A stretch of 46,943 nt of DNA from a virus. Positions within the stretch are counted from its first letter, which is position 1; each line of letters opens with the position of its first letter. The notes below the pieces were generated by a model. It was not told where the DNA came from and did not search any database. It was given only the letters and a program-made list of their open reading frames with translations. This document shows positions 32,655 through 41,059 of the stretch, in pieces. The stretch spans positions 1 to 46,943 of the IMG/VR virus record IMGVR_UViG_3300042890_001557. One strand, given 5' to 3'. A program made the position numbers and the translations under genes.

Positions 32655-35113
32655 AGTACGAATACGAAGAGGAGGATAAATTTGTTTCGTTCCACGAGGA
32701 TGACGACGAGTTGGATACAATCCGAATCCCGCTCCCGCGCCTTGAGGAGTGGTACTCATATCACCTCAAGCGTGAGGTTACAAGAGAGGAGGCGTTTACA
32801 TATGTTGACGGATATGGTTTGGACCCAAGGGAACAGAGGTTCACTTATCAGGAAATGCCTGAGAAAATAAAACTTATCTACGAGGTCGTGTTCAATAAGA
32901 AACACGCAACCAACAAGTCCAAGTATAAGGAGGTCGGCGACGTAAGGCTTGAGGACATCTACGAAGAGATTGAATCAAACCAGAAGTACTACGCCATGGA
33001 GATTGAGTGGATCAAGCTCCAAATCAAGCGTAGATACGTGGGGTACTGGTGTTTCATTAAAGGGAAACCAACCTACATCAACGGGGCAAACTATTTCTTC
33101 CTAAACTTTTGGACAGTAAAGAACTTCGGTAAGAATAACAACAGGCCCGATTATAGGGACTATCAGCGTAAGATGTTTCACCTGTTCATGTACGCCTACT
33201 CCACAGAGGATGCGTTTTACAAGCACAAGGTAATATATCGCGAAGAAGGAACGGTGAAGACAAAGTACTCAAACCAAGACGTGAAGAACGTGGTTGACGA
33301 GATGAACGAGATGGGGGTGGAGTATTTCATGGAGCCGAACGTCAACATCACTGTCAAGAAAGGAAAGAGAACGGTACACGGTATCAACTTCGTTTCTGGG
33401 CGTCGTATTGCTAAAACAGCTATTGCTTGTTGCTTCTGCACGTGGGGGACACTCAACATGCCAGACCAAACCTTCATCATCCAAGCGATGAACGAGGACC
33501 AGGCGGTCAACAAGATATTCATAAAACAAATTCAAACACCTGTAAGCAAGCTCCCATTCTTCTTTCGCCCGTACTATCGCGGAAGAATAGAAGCAAAGGA
33601 GGGTTTGCGTTTTCAGTATGAAGGAGCAATCGCATCAGCAGCAAGGGCAGGAATTGTCCCAGAACAAATGGAGTGTTTCATCACGCCGCTCCCTTCGACG
33701 GAGAAAGCGGCGGATGGAGAAGCGGAGATCGCTTTTGTATACCGTGACGAGCCAGCGAAGAAAACGGATGCGAAGGCGGCGGACCAAAACATCCCGACGT
33801 GGTGGTACAACACGATGAAGCCAGCCATCGAGCGCGGGGAAAACATTCGTGGGTTCTGCATCATGCCGTCAACGGTGGGTGACATGGACACAGGGGGTGG
33901 AGCGCAGTTCTTTGACATTGCCAACGACTCTCACTTCTCTGACCGTAACGAGAATGGAACTACTCCGTCAGGACTTATCAACTTCTTCTTGCCGGGTTAC
34001 TACGCGGTAGAGGGATACATCGACGAATACGGGGCAAGTATTATCGACGACCCGAAGGAACCCGTAATGTCCAACGAGGGCAAGTGGATTACCAAGGGAG
34101 CTAAGTCGTATCTTCTAAACCAGGCAGACTACTTTGAGCGTAAGCGCGAGTGGCAGAAGCTGATTAAGTTACAGCAGAACTTCCCGATGAGTTGGAAGCA
34201 GGCATTTGCTGTAATCCCCAAGGACATGGGTATGCCCATCGAGAAGATGCGTGATCGCATATCTGAACTCAAGTTCTCTCGTACCCCGATTACAACGAAG
34301 ATTAACTTCAAGTGGATGGGCGACAAGTTTGGTGGTGATGTTTATGTGGAGAATGACCCTAAAGGAAGCTGGACCATGAGTTACCTTCCCCCAAACGAGA
34401 TGCGTAACAGGAAGACCGTTGTTACAGCAGAGGAGGGTTACATTCAGCCAAAGAACAGGGGTCCCATTTATGCTCCTGATCCCTCGGTAATGAACAGGTT
34501 CTTCCTTTGCTGTGACCCCGTAAAGTTCCACAAGCGAAACACTGTAGGTAAAAAGAAGTCAAACGCTGCTGCCGCTGTGTTTTACAAAAGAGATAGCCAG
34601 GCGGACCCTGACACCAAGCCTAGAAGCGAGTGGGTTAGTAACGACTGGATTTTGATTTACAACAGACAGACTGAAGACAAGGCTGAGTACCACGAAGAGT
34701 GGCTAAAGGCGGCTGTATTCCTTGGGGCCTACGTCTACCCAGAATGGCCCGATGGAGAGGCCCTTGTTGAGTACTTTAGAGACAACGGTTTTGACGGATA
34801 CCTTCTAAAAGACCTTGGCTCTGACGGAAAGCAGGACGCAAGGCCAGGCGTTTGGGCGGGTGAAGCCGAAAAGAACGAGATGGCCGGAGACATCATGACC
34901 TTCTTCAATAATAACGTTAAGTACGTGAAGATGTGGGAGATAGTCGAGGAGTGGAGCCAGATGCGTGGTATTGATGACTTGACAAACCATGACTTGTGTG
35001 CCGCCACGGGGTGGTGTATGAGGGCTATAAAGAGCCGGATGCCTGACCTTTACAAGGAGGCTTACCAGCCCATAGAGGTGCAGGGAGGGTTCTCGATTTT
35101 TGAAATAGATTGA
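32651..35113 (+). CDS. terL: Terminase large subunit
   Basis: An 820-residue protein, longer than the usual 500-600 for this family. The ATPase domain has a Walker A-like FVSGRRIAKT (249-256), an adenine/coupling region and Walker B AEIAFVYRDEP (360-368). The nuclease domain begins with RFFLCCDPVKF (Asp622) and continues through VYPEWPDGEALVEYF and a late acidic cluster. The order ATPase then RNase H-like nuclease is that of TerL proteins that translocate DNA into the prohead and cut it. The 200-residue N-terminal extension is unusual and may bind the small subunit or portal. Confidence 0.85.
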   Translation: MKYEYEEEDKFVSFHEDDDELDTIRIPLPRLEEWYSYHLKREVTREEAFTYVDGYGLDPREQRFTYQEMPEKIKLIYEVVFNKKHATNKSKYKEVGDVRLEDIYEEIESNQKYYAMEIEWIKLQIKRRYVGYWCFIKGKPTYINGANYFFLNFWTVKNFGKNNNRPDYRDYQRKMFHLFMYAYSTEDAFYKHKVIYREEGTVKTKYSNQDVKNVVDEMNEMGVEYFMEPNVNITVKKGKRTVHGINFVSGRRIAKTAIACCFCTWGTLNMPDQTFIIQAMNEDQAVNKIFIKQIQTPVSKLPFFFRPYYRGRIEAKEGLRFQYEGAIASAARAGIVPEQMECFITPLPSTEKAADGEAEIAFVYRDEPAKKTDAKAADQNIPTWWYNTMKPAIERGENIRGFCIMPSTVGDMDTGGGAQFFDIANDSHFSDRNENGTTPSGLINFFLPGYYAVEGYIDEYGASIIDDPKEPVMSNEGKWITKGAKSYLLNQADYFERKREWQKLIKLQQNFPMSWKQAFAVIPKDMGMPIEKMRDRISELKFSRTPITTKINFKWMGDKFGGDVYVENDPKGSWTMSYLPPNEMRNRKTVVTAEEGYIQPKNRGPIYAPDPSVMNRFFLCCDPVKFHKRNTVGKKKSNAAAAVFYKRDSQADPDTKPRSEWVSNDWILIYNRQTEDKAEYHEEWLKAAVFLGAYVYPEWPDGEALVEYFRDNGFDGYLLKDLGSDGKQDARPGVWAGEAEKNEMAGDIMTFFNNNVKYVKMWEIVEEWSQMRGIDDLTNHDLCAATGWCMRAIKSRMPDLYKEAYQPIEVQGGFSIFEID

Positions 35114-35143
35114 TTGTTTTCAAGCATTTATGAGAAATTTTTA

Positions 35144-35171
35144 TACATTTGTAGTTGTTTTATTAAATTTG
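35144..35171 (+). promoter_or_regulatory. Two tandem -7 boxes before the portal gene
   Basis: TACATTTG (35144-35151) and TAAATTTG (35164-35171), the second ending 6 bases before the ATG at 35178. No clear -33 element accompanies either. They may boost late expression of portal and capsid genes. Confidence 0.45.
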
Positions 35172-35177
35172 TAAGAT

Positions 35178-37574
35178 ATGATACTGCCTCAAATGGCTGG
35201 AAACTATTTGTTTCCAAGCGATAACGTGCCAGAGATAGAAAAAATGAAGCCTGAGTTCGGTTTACGATGCGGAAGGGCGTTGTATTCTCGTTTCTGCACA
35301 GGAGGTACATATTTTTCATACACGCAGCTCCCAGAGATGCAAGAGACCCGAAACTACGGATCTGGCATTCAGTCGGCGGAGAAGTATAAGAACTGGTTTA
35401 CTAACGGATCCCCTGTTGGAACTAAGACAAGGTCAAACAACGAGGCTTCTCAGTCAACAAGGGGTATGAATACGGCGCAGAGAAAGGCAATGGCTAACAT
35501 TAGCTATGACATCTTCTCTCCCATGAAAAAATTAAGTAATGTTCTTTTATCGGTTCTTTCTGACAATGATTATAAACTTGATTGTGTTTCTCTTGATAAA
35601 ACTATCATCAATAAAAAGAAGCGCGAAAAAAATGATATCTACGCTAAAGCGAATTTTACGAATCCGTTGATGCGTGAGCTTGGGCTTCCAGAGTTCAAGT
35701 TGCCATTTGTTCCAAAGGATGAGATAATGTTAGACATGGCCGATCGCCTTGGTTTTTTCAAGACCAAGTACGAGGTGGCTTTAGAGAAACTTGCCGAGTC
35801 CGGCTTTCGTGCGTCTAACTGGAGTTCAATGCGAACCGACATAAACCGAGACGCTATTGACTACCACTTCCGCTCAGCTAAGATTTACAACGACCCGATT
35901 ACGGGACAAGTGAAGGTCAAGTATATTGACCCCGCCCGTCTTATCATGCTCTGGAACGAGGACAACGAGAACGAGCCCGTGGCTATTGGGCACATTGAGA
36001 TTGAGACCATTCAGTCTATATTCCCAAAGCTGGTTGAGGCTGGCTTTGACGAGAAGCAGATTCAGTCCATGGCAAAGTCTTACGTTCCTTATCAGACAAA
36101 CGCCTCCATGATTCCCGTGTGGGCTTTTGAAAGAAAGGACGAGACGGCAAACCGCTGGGTTTGGATGGACTTCAAGGTTTACGTTCTGAAGTTTGAGTAT
36201 CTTTCCACTGACTACAAGCAATACGTAGAGAGAAAGAATAAGCAGGGGTACGCATCATTCCTCCGCAACAACAAGCCTGTAGAGGACAAGAAAAAGAACC
36301 CGAACGACACATACGAAGAGGTTGCATGCAACTACTGGTATGAGGGTTCATACATCATCTCAGGAACAGGTCTTGACCGAATATACGAGTGGAAGAAGAA
36401 GCCTAACCAGATGCAGAAGGGACTCACGCCGATGAGCTCTTATGTTATCGACCGTATTCCCGGACAGTCTCCAACACGCAGCGTGAGAGGCTTGCTTGAC
36501 GACCTTATGTTCGCCATGCTGAAGCTACGTGCAGCTGTATGGGCGGCAGCTCCTAAGGGATATCGAATAGACGTGGGAGAGGCTGCAAACATCAAGATCG
36601 GCGGGGTAGAGTACGACCTGTTTGACCTTGTACACGTACACCGCCAGAACGGTATTCAGATTGTTGCCACCAAGTTCAACGCGGCAACAGGTAAGTACGT
36701 TTCTCAACCACTTACCGAGATGGACAACGGTTTAGGTCCACAGGGCGCCGAATGGATTCAGCAAATCGCTAACTTGCAGATGATGATCAAGGACACCATG
36801 GGTATCCCTGACGCCATGGCTGCAAGCCCAGACCAAAGTGCGGAAAGACTTGTTGGTGTAATGGAACAGGACTACCAGGCCGGTAACCATGCCAACTGGA
36901 CCCTTCGTGACTCAGAGCGAGACTTCAAACGCAAGGTGGGTGAACGCATCATACACCAGGCCCGTATAGACATAGAGTACGACTCCAAGATTCGTGAGTT
37001 CTATGAGGCCATAATTGGCAAGGCAATGGTTGACTCCTTAGACGAAATCGAGGGCTTGTCATTAGACCAGCTTGCAATTAGTGTCAAGTCTATTCCAAAC
37101 GACAAGGAAAAGAGTGCGATACTTCAGAGAGCGATGCAGATGTCTCAGATCCCAACCAAGGACGGCTCGGTTTTACTCACCCCATCAAGCGTAGAGCGCG
37201 TTGCTCAGCTTTTGAAAAACGGTGACGTAGACGAGGCCCTTTGGTTTATGGCGACCGAGGAGACCGAGGCTCGTGAGCGTGAACAGAAGAACGCCCAGAT
37301 GATGATGCAGCAAAACATCCAGGGTCAGCAGCAGTCGGCAATGATGGCCGAAGAGGCCAAGCGTCAAACGGCTATGCAGCTTGCCCAGATCGAAATCATG
37401 AAGCAGCGCGAGATGGCTAACATGGAGCTGATGAAGGAGCAACAGCTTGCTAAGATTAAGGCTGACGCCAACTATCAAGTTCAGTTGTTGAAAGGCCAGC
37501 AGGCGCTAGAGGAGATACAGCTTGAGGCAACCCTTGAGGCTGAGTTAGGAAACGAAATCACAGGAAGAGTATAA
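35178..37574 (+). CDS. Portal protein
   Basis: A 798-residue protein right after TerL. It has the mixed alpha/beta core and long helices typical of portals (DEIMLDMADRLGFFKTKYEVALEKLAESGFRASNW; HFRSAKIYNDPITGQVKVKYIDP; ERLVGVMEQDYQAGNHANWTLRDSERDFK), and a C-terminal Gln/Met/Ala-rich coiled coil (about 690-790) that could extend into the capsid as a barrel. Large portals of this type occur in podoviruses and crAss-like phages. It forms the DNA entry vertex. A 64-base gap with promoter-like boxes precedes it. Confidence 0.75.
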   Translation: MILPQMAGNYLFPSDNVPEIEKMKPEFGLRCGRALYSRFCTGGTYFSYTQLPEMQETRNYGSGIQSAEKYKNWFTNGSPVGTKTRSNNEASQSTRGMNTAQRKAMANISYDIFSPMKKLSNVLLSVLSDNDYKLDCVSLDKTIINKKKREKNDIYAKANFTNPLMRELGLPEFKLPFVPKDEIMLDMADRLGFFKTKYEVALEKLAESGFRASNWSSMRTDINRDAIDYHFRSAKIYNDPITGQVKVKYIDPARLIMLWNEDNENEPVAIGHIEIETIQSIFPKLVEAGFDEKQIQSMAKSYVPYQTNASMIPVWAFERKDETANRWVWMDFKVYVLKFEYLSTDYKQYVERKNKQGYASFLRNNKPVEDKKKNPNDTYEEVACNYWYEGSYIISGTGLDRIYEWKKKPNQMQKGLTPMSSYVIDRIPGQSPTRSVRGLLDDLMFAMLKLRAAVWAAAPKGYRIDVGEAANIKIGGVEYDLFDLVHVHRQNGIQIVATKFNAATGKYVSQPLTEMDNGLGPQGAEWIQQIANLQMMIKDTMGIPDAMAASPDQSAERLVGVMEQDYQAGNHANWTLRDSERDFKRKVGERIIHQARIDIEYDSKIREFYEAIIGKAMVDSLDEIEGLSLDQLAISVKSIPNDKEKSAILQRAMQMSQIPTKDGSVLLTPSSVERVAQLLKNGDVDEALWFMATEETEAREREQKNAQMMMQQNIQGQQQSAMMAEEAKRQTAMQLAQIEIMKQREMANMELMKEQQLAKIKADANYQVQLLKGQQALEEIQLEATLEAELGNEITGRV

Positions 37575-37579
37575 AACAT

Positions 37580-38647
37580 ATGGAAAACAACGAATTAGAA
37601 AATCAAAACGAACAAGTTAACGAGCAAGTTAACGAACAGATCAATGAACAAGTAAACGAGCAAGTAAACCAGGGTGACATCCCATGGTTTGCTGCCTACG
37701 GTTACGAAAATGAGGACACCTTTAAAAGTGAGTTTGAAGAGCTGAGGAGTTACAAAGAACGAGCGTCTTATATTGCAAGCAAGGAGGCCGAGATTAACGA
37801 GGGTCTTTCTCTATTGCAAGAGGCTGATGACCCATTTGGCGGAAACGAAGAGGCACGTACACTTGTGTCCTTTGGTAAGAAGGGTATCAATCCTTCGATC
37901 GCCAATCAAATCGTTTCTTCAAACCCGGACTCCTTAATGGAGGACCCACTCAAGGCGCTTGTCATCGCCGAGGCGGTAAAGAACCCAGACAAATTCAAGC
38001 GTTTAGGCCAAGCCACTATCGAGGAGGCTATTCGCGAAAAGTATAACTTAGGTGACGGGGATTATTATGCGACAGCTCTTTTGAAGTCTGATGCTATAGA
38101 TGCTATAGAAATAATTGAAAAGACTAAGAAAGATGTTGAAACTGTTAAAAATCCATTTACCTTTGCAAAAGAGCTAAAGAGCCAAACTCAAAAGCAGATT
38201 GCGGAAAGACAGACAATAGCACTTGCCGAGGCAGAGTCCTACGCCAAGCAGCTAAAGGATGTCCCCTACAAATTCGGCGAATCAGAAGTTTCGTTAAAAG
38301 TTTCAAACGAAGAGATCGATTCGATTTTGAAGTCGCAGTATGCAGGCTATTTAGGTCAAGCATTTGATACGACCACCAAAGAAGGAAAGCAGGCGGTTAG
38401 AAGCTGGTTAGAGAACCAAATCCTCATTCATAAGGTTCAGTCTGGGGATCTCGGAGTTCAAATAGCCAAGTCACTTTCGGCAAGCGTAGAAAAGAAGGTG
38501 GTCAAAGAGGTCTACAACGGTCAACCAAAAACGATTAACCGCGTAGACAAGACAACTGTAGACGCGAAGAACCTAACCCCTGCACAACAGGATTTGTTGG
38601 CTAGAGGTATTTCTCTTCCGTCTCAGAAATTAAAGAGTGTTGAATAA
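37580..38647 (+). CDS. Capsid scaffolding protein candidate
   Basis: A 355-residue acidic protein between portal and major capsid, the usual scaffold position. The N-terminus carries a tandem NEQV repeat, followed by GDIPWFAAYGYENEDTFKSEF. The centre is strongly helical with coiled-coil character (KTKKDVETVKNPFTFAKELKSQTQKQIAERQ). The C-terminus has TPAQQDLLARGISLP, which may bind capsid subunits. High charge and helicity fit an internal scaffold that is removed during maturation. Confidence 0.65.
   Translation: MENNELENQNEQVNEQVNEQINEQVNEQVNQGDIPWFAAYGYENEDTFKSEFEELRSYKERASYIASKEAEINEGLSLLQEADDPFGGNEEARTLVSFGKKGINPSIANQIVSSNPDSLMEDPLKALVIAEAVKNPDKFKRLGQATIEEAIREKYNLGDGDYYATALLKSDAIDAIEIIEKTKKDVETVKNPFTFAKELKSQTQKQIAERQTIALAEAESYAKQLKDVPYKFGESEVSLKVSNEEIDSILKSQYAGYLGQAFDTTTKEGKQAVRSWLENQILIHKVQSGDLGVQIAKSLSASVEKKVVKEVYNGQPKTINRVDKTTVDAKNLTPAQQDLLARGISLPSQKLKSVE
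37607..37666 (+). repeat. Five tandem 12-bp repeats encoding NEQV/I
   Basis: Units beginning at 37607, 37619, 37631, 37643 and 37655 follow AAYGARCARRTN and encode NEQ(V/I). The codons vary between units, so the peptide is under selection rather than newly duplicated. Confidence 0.75.
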
Positions 38648-38667
38648 TTAAAAAAATTTAAAAGAAA

Positions 38668-40065
38668 ATGGCAAATCTTATAGCCCAAGCGATACCCGGC
38701 GGTATGACCAATGGGATCCTGAATAACTGGGACGCGTTGAAGGAGGACTTCGACGCAGTAGCATACCTCCCGTTCGGTGACGAATACTGGGATGCTATGA
38801 ACCAAATCATGAACGGTATCGGTAACCGCGAAATTGCAAAGCAGCAGATCGTAAACTGGTTCGAAATGAACCGTATGGAGGTTCCTTTCACAGTTGCTAC
38901 TGAAACAGGTGGTGCAACAGCCGGTTCTACAATTACCGTTACTATTCCATCTAGTGAAGTTGATGCTGTTACAGGCTACTCTTTCCCAATCGCTAATGAA
39001 ATTTGGCGTCATGCTAAGACTGGTGAGTTGTATCAAATTCTTACCAAGCCTGCTGCAAACCAGTTGACTCTTCGTCCTTTGACTGCTTCTGTAGTTCCTG
39101 CTACTGACATTGCAGCTAATGACACATTCTTCTACGTTGGTGTATCTGTTGCTGAAAACTCAGGCGCACAAGATCCTAAGTTTGTGTTTGACACAAAGTA
39201 CAGTGCAAAGTTGCAGACATTCCGTAACGATGCACTTTCTAGCTCTGAAGCTCTTTACAACCAACTTTGGTACACTCAGCTTGAGAACGGTACTGCTACT
39301 CCATACTCTAACTCACGCGACATCATCTACTTGCAGCGTGAGCATCAGGTTGCAATCGTGAACACGTTCTTGGCAGGCGCTCCAGCTGACAACACTGGTT
39401 TGAATGGATATCAATTTGCAAACGGTTTGTTGCCTACTATCCAAAGTTCAGGTCAAGTTGTAGACTGTTCTAGTCCTACTACAGGAATTGATGTTGGCGA
39501 CTTCTACGCTTTGGAAGCTAAGTTGGCTAAAATCGATGGTTCTGTAAAGAACTACATGGTTTGGACTAGTGGTCAAAGCTCTTCTGCAATCGAGCAGACT
39601 CTTTTAGAATACAACAAGAACGCAAACATCAGCATCAACAAAGTTCAGATGGAGAAAACCTTCTGGGGCGAGGGTGCTTATGCAGACTTGATGTCTTCTA
39701 CCTACTCTTTCAATAACTTGGTTTTCAACAACAAGAACTTCGGACTTGTTCGTATGGGTATCTTCGATAACCCACAGACGTTCAACGTAGATCCAGGAAA
39801 CGGCACTAACCCATGGCCTGGTTACGCAGTGTTCTTGCCAATGACTTCTCAGGGTGTTGACGATGGTTTGGGTAACATGGGTAAATACATCCGTCTTGCT
39901 CACAAGCCAGGTGCATTCATGAACATGTGGCAGACCGGTGGTCGTGCGGCGGCTAACAAGACCGACAAGTGGCAGCTCGGTGTTCACATCGTATCTGAAA
40001 TTGCGTTCAAATTCATCAACGCTCAGAAGTACGGTTTGATGACCAACGTAGTTCCTGCTCCATAA
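38668..40065 (+). CDS. Major capsid protein
   Basis: A 465-residue protein immediately after the scaffold and followed by a strong terminator. It is Ala/Gly/Asn-rich without membrane segments. Features typical of HK97-type capsids are the helical N-terminal arm, a long mixed alpha/beta core (TLRPLTASVVPATDIAANDTFFYVG; RDIIYLQREHQVAIVNTFLA; MVWTSGQSSSAIEQTLLEYN) and a C-terminal axial-domain-like end (KWQLGVHIVSEIAFKFINAQKYGL). Codon use favours GCT, GGT and ACT, typical for the most abundant virion protein. The HK97 fold itself is inferred, not seen. Confidence 0.75.
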   Translation: MANLIAQAIPGGMTNGILNNWDALKEDFDAVAYLPFGDEYWDAMNQIMNGIGNREIAKQQIVNWFEMNRMEVPFTVATETGGATAGSTITVTIPSSEVDAVTGYSFPIANEIWRHAKTGELYQILTKPAANQLTLRPLTASVVPATDIAANDTFFYVGVSVAENSGAQDPKFVFDTKYSAKLQTFRNDALSSSEALYNQLWYTQLENGTATPYSNSRDIIYLQREHQVAIVNTFLAGAPADNTGLNGYQFANGLLPTIQSSGQVVDCSSPTTGIDVGDFYALEAKLAKIDGSVKNYMVWTSGQSSSAIEQTLLEYNKNANISINKVQMEKTFWGEGAYADLMSSTYSFNNLVFNNKNFGLVRMGIFDNPQTFNVDPGNGTNPWPGYAVFLPMTSQGVDDGLGNMGKYIRLAHKPGAFMNMWQTGGRAAANKTDKWQLGVHIVSEIAFKFINAQKYGLMTNVVPAP

Positions 40066-40086
40066 TCTTTGTAAACTCAAAAACAT

Positions 40087-40115
40087 AGGGGGTCTAAAAG
40101 CCCCCTTGTTTTTAT
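40087..40115 (+). terminator. Intrinsic terminator after the major capsid gene
   Basis: AGGGGG, loop TCTAAAAG, CCCCCT, then TGTTTTTAT. It would raise capsid mRNA relative to downstream genes if it leaks. Confidence 0.8.
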
Positions 40116-40131
40116 AAACCCAACATACGTT

Positions 40132-41055
40132 ATGCTTTTCGATATAAGTACAGGTGAGTCCATACCTGTTCCAATATGGGCAGATGAAATAATGCAAAAA
40201 GAATTTCCTGAGTTTTACAAAGGAACTGCATTGAAAATTAAGGTTACACCATCAAGAATGCTTCGTCTTCAGAAGGTTTCTTCTAATGACAAGGGTGGTG
40301 AAGTAAGAAACGTGATGCAAGCCCCAAGCCCAACTACAAGAAAGGCTCGCGGTCTTGTTATGGATCCAGAGGATAGGTATACATATCCGGTTCAATATGC
40401 TTTGTCTTATCCAAAGATGAGTCAAGGTGTTGCTACTTGGGGATATCCGGCTGCATATGTAACAGTCCAAGATAATATGGTTGTTCAACCAAATCAAAAG
40501 GATTTGTTGTTTTACCTTTATTTCTTGTGTCCTAACATAAAAGGAAATCGTTGCTTGACACCGTCTGGCGACCCATTCTATGAGTTTGATAGGCCAGAAG
40601 TTGACGCTAAGACCAAGATTGAATCAGCCAAAAGCGCTCGTGAGCTGGAGAATATGATTTATTTTGATACTCCATACGACATGGTGCTGAAGACAATCGA
40701 CGGATTAGCCCTTCCAAAGAAGAACTCCGAGGAGGAAAACCGCGTGATGCTTCACGACTCCATTAAGAATGGTAGCGAGACGTTCCGCAAGAACGCGTTC
40801 GAAATACTTGACTCTCGTCCCAAGAAACAGGAGGTAAAAACCGAGGAAACTATCCATGAGATGGTAAATCGACTTTCTTCTGAAGGTTTTATTAAAAATG
40901 AGGACGGAATTTGGTATCTTCGCGACCGTAGAGGTGACGGAACCAAGTGGTTAAAGAATCCGTTCTTCGAATCAACAGGAGAGAAGGACGCATTTGCCTT
41001 GATTGATCACCTCAAAGTAAATGATGAATTGTTAAGTAAATTAAGAAAACTATAA
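40132..41055 (+). CDS. Unknown head-associated protein
   Basis: A 307-residue soluble protein. The first half (ESIPVPIWADEIMQKEFPEFYKGTALKIKVTPSRML; YPVQYALSYPKMSQGVATWGYPAAYVTVQ) is beta-rich, and the second half is helical and charged (ESAKSARELENMIYF; TIHEMVNRLSSEGFIKN). Position after the capsid terminator suggests a head or neck protein, such as an adaptor or decoration factor. A promoter is not evident. Family not recognised. Confidence 0.6.
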   Translation: MLFDISTGESIPVPIWADEIMQKEFPEFYKGTALKIKVTPSRMLRLQKVSSNDKGGEVRNVMQAPSPTTRKARGLVMDPEDRYTYPVQYALSYPKMSQGVATWGYPAAYVTVQDNMVVQPNQKDLLFYLYFLCPNIKGNRCLTPSGDPFYEFDRPEVDAKTKIESAKSARELENMIYFDTPYDMVLKTIDGLALPKKNSEEENRVMLHDSIKNGSETFRKNAFEILDSRPKKQEVKTEETIHEMVNRLSSEGFIKNEDGIWYLRDRRGDGTKWLKNPFFESTGEKDAFALIDHLKVNDELLSKLRKL

Positions 41056-41059
41056 AAAG

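Noticed and set aside
39604-40197. 197-codon frame opposite the major capsid gene
   Set aside because: Antisense to the clearest structural gene, Cys/Trp/His-rich composition, no start signal.
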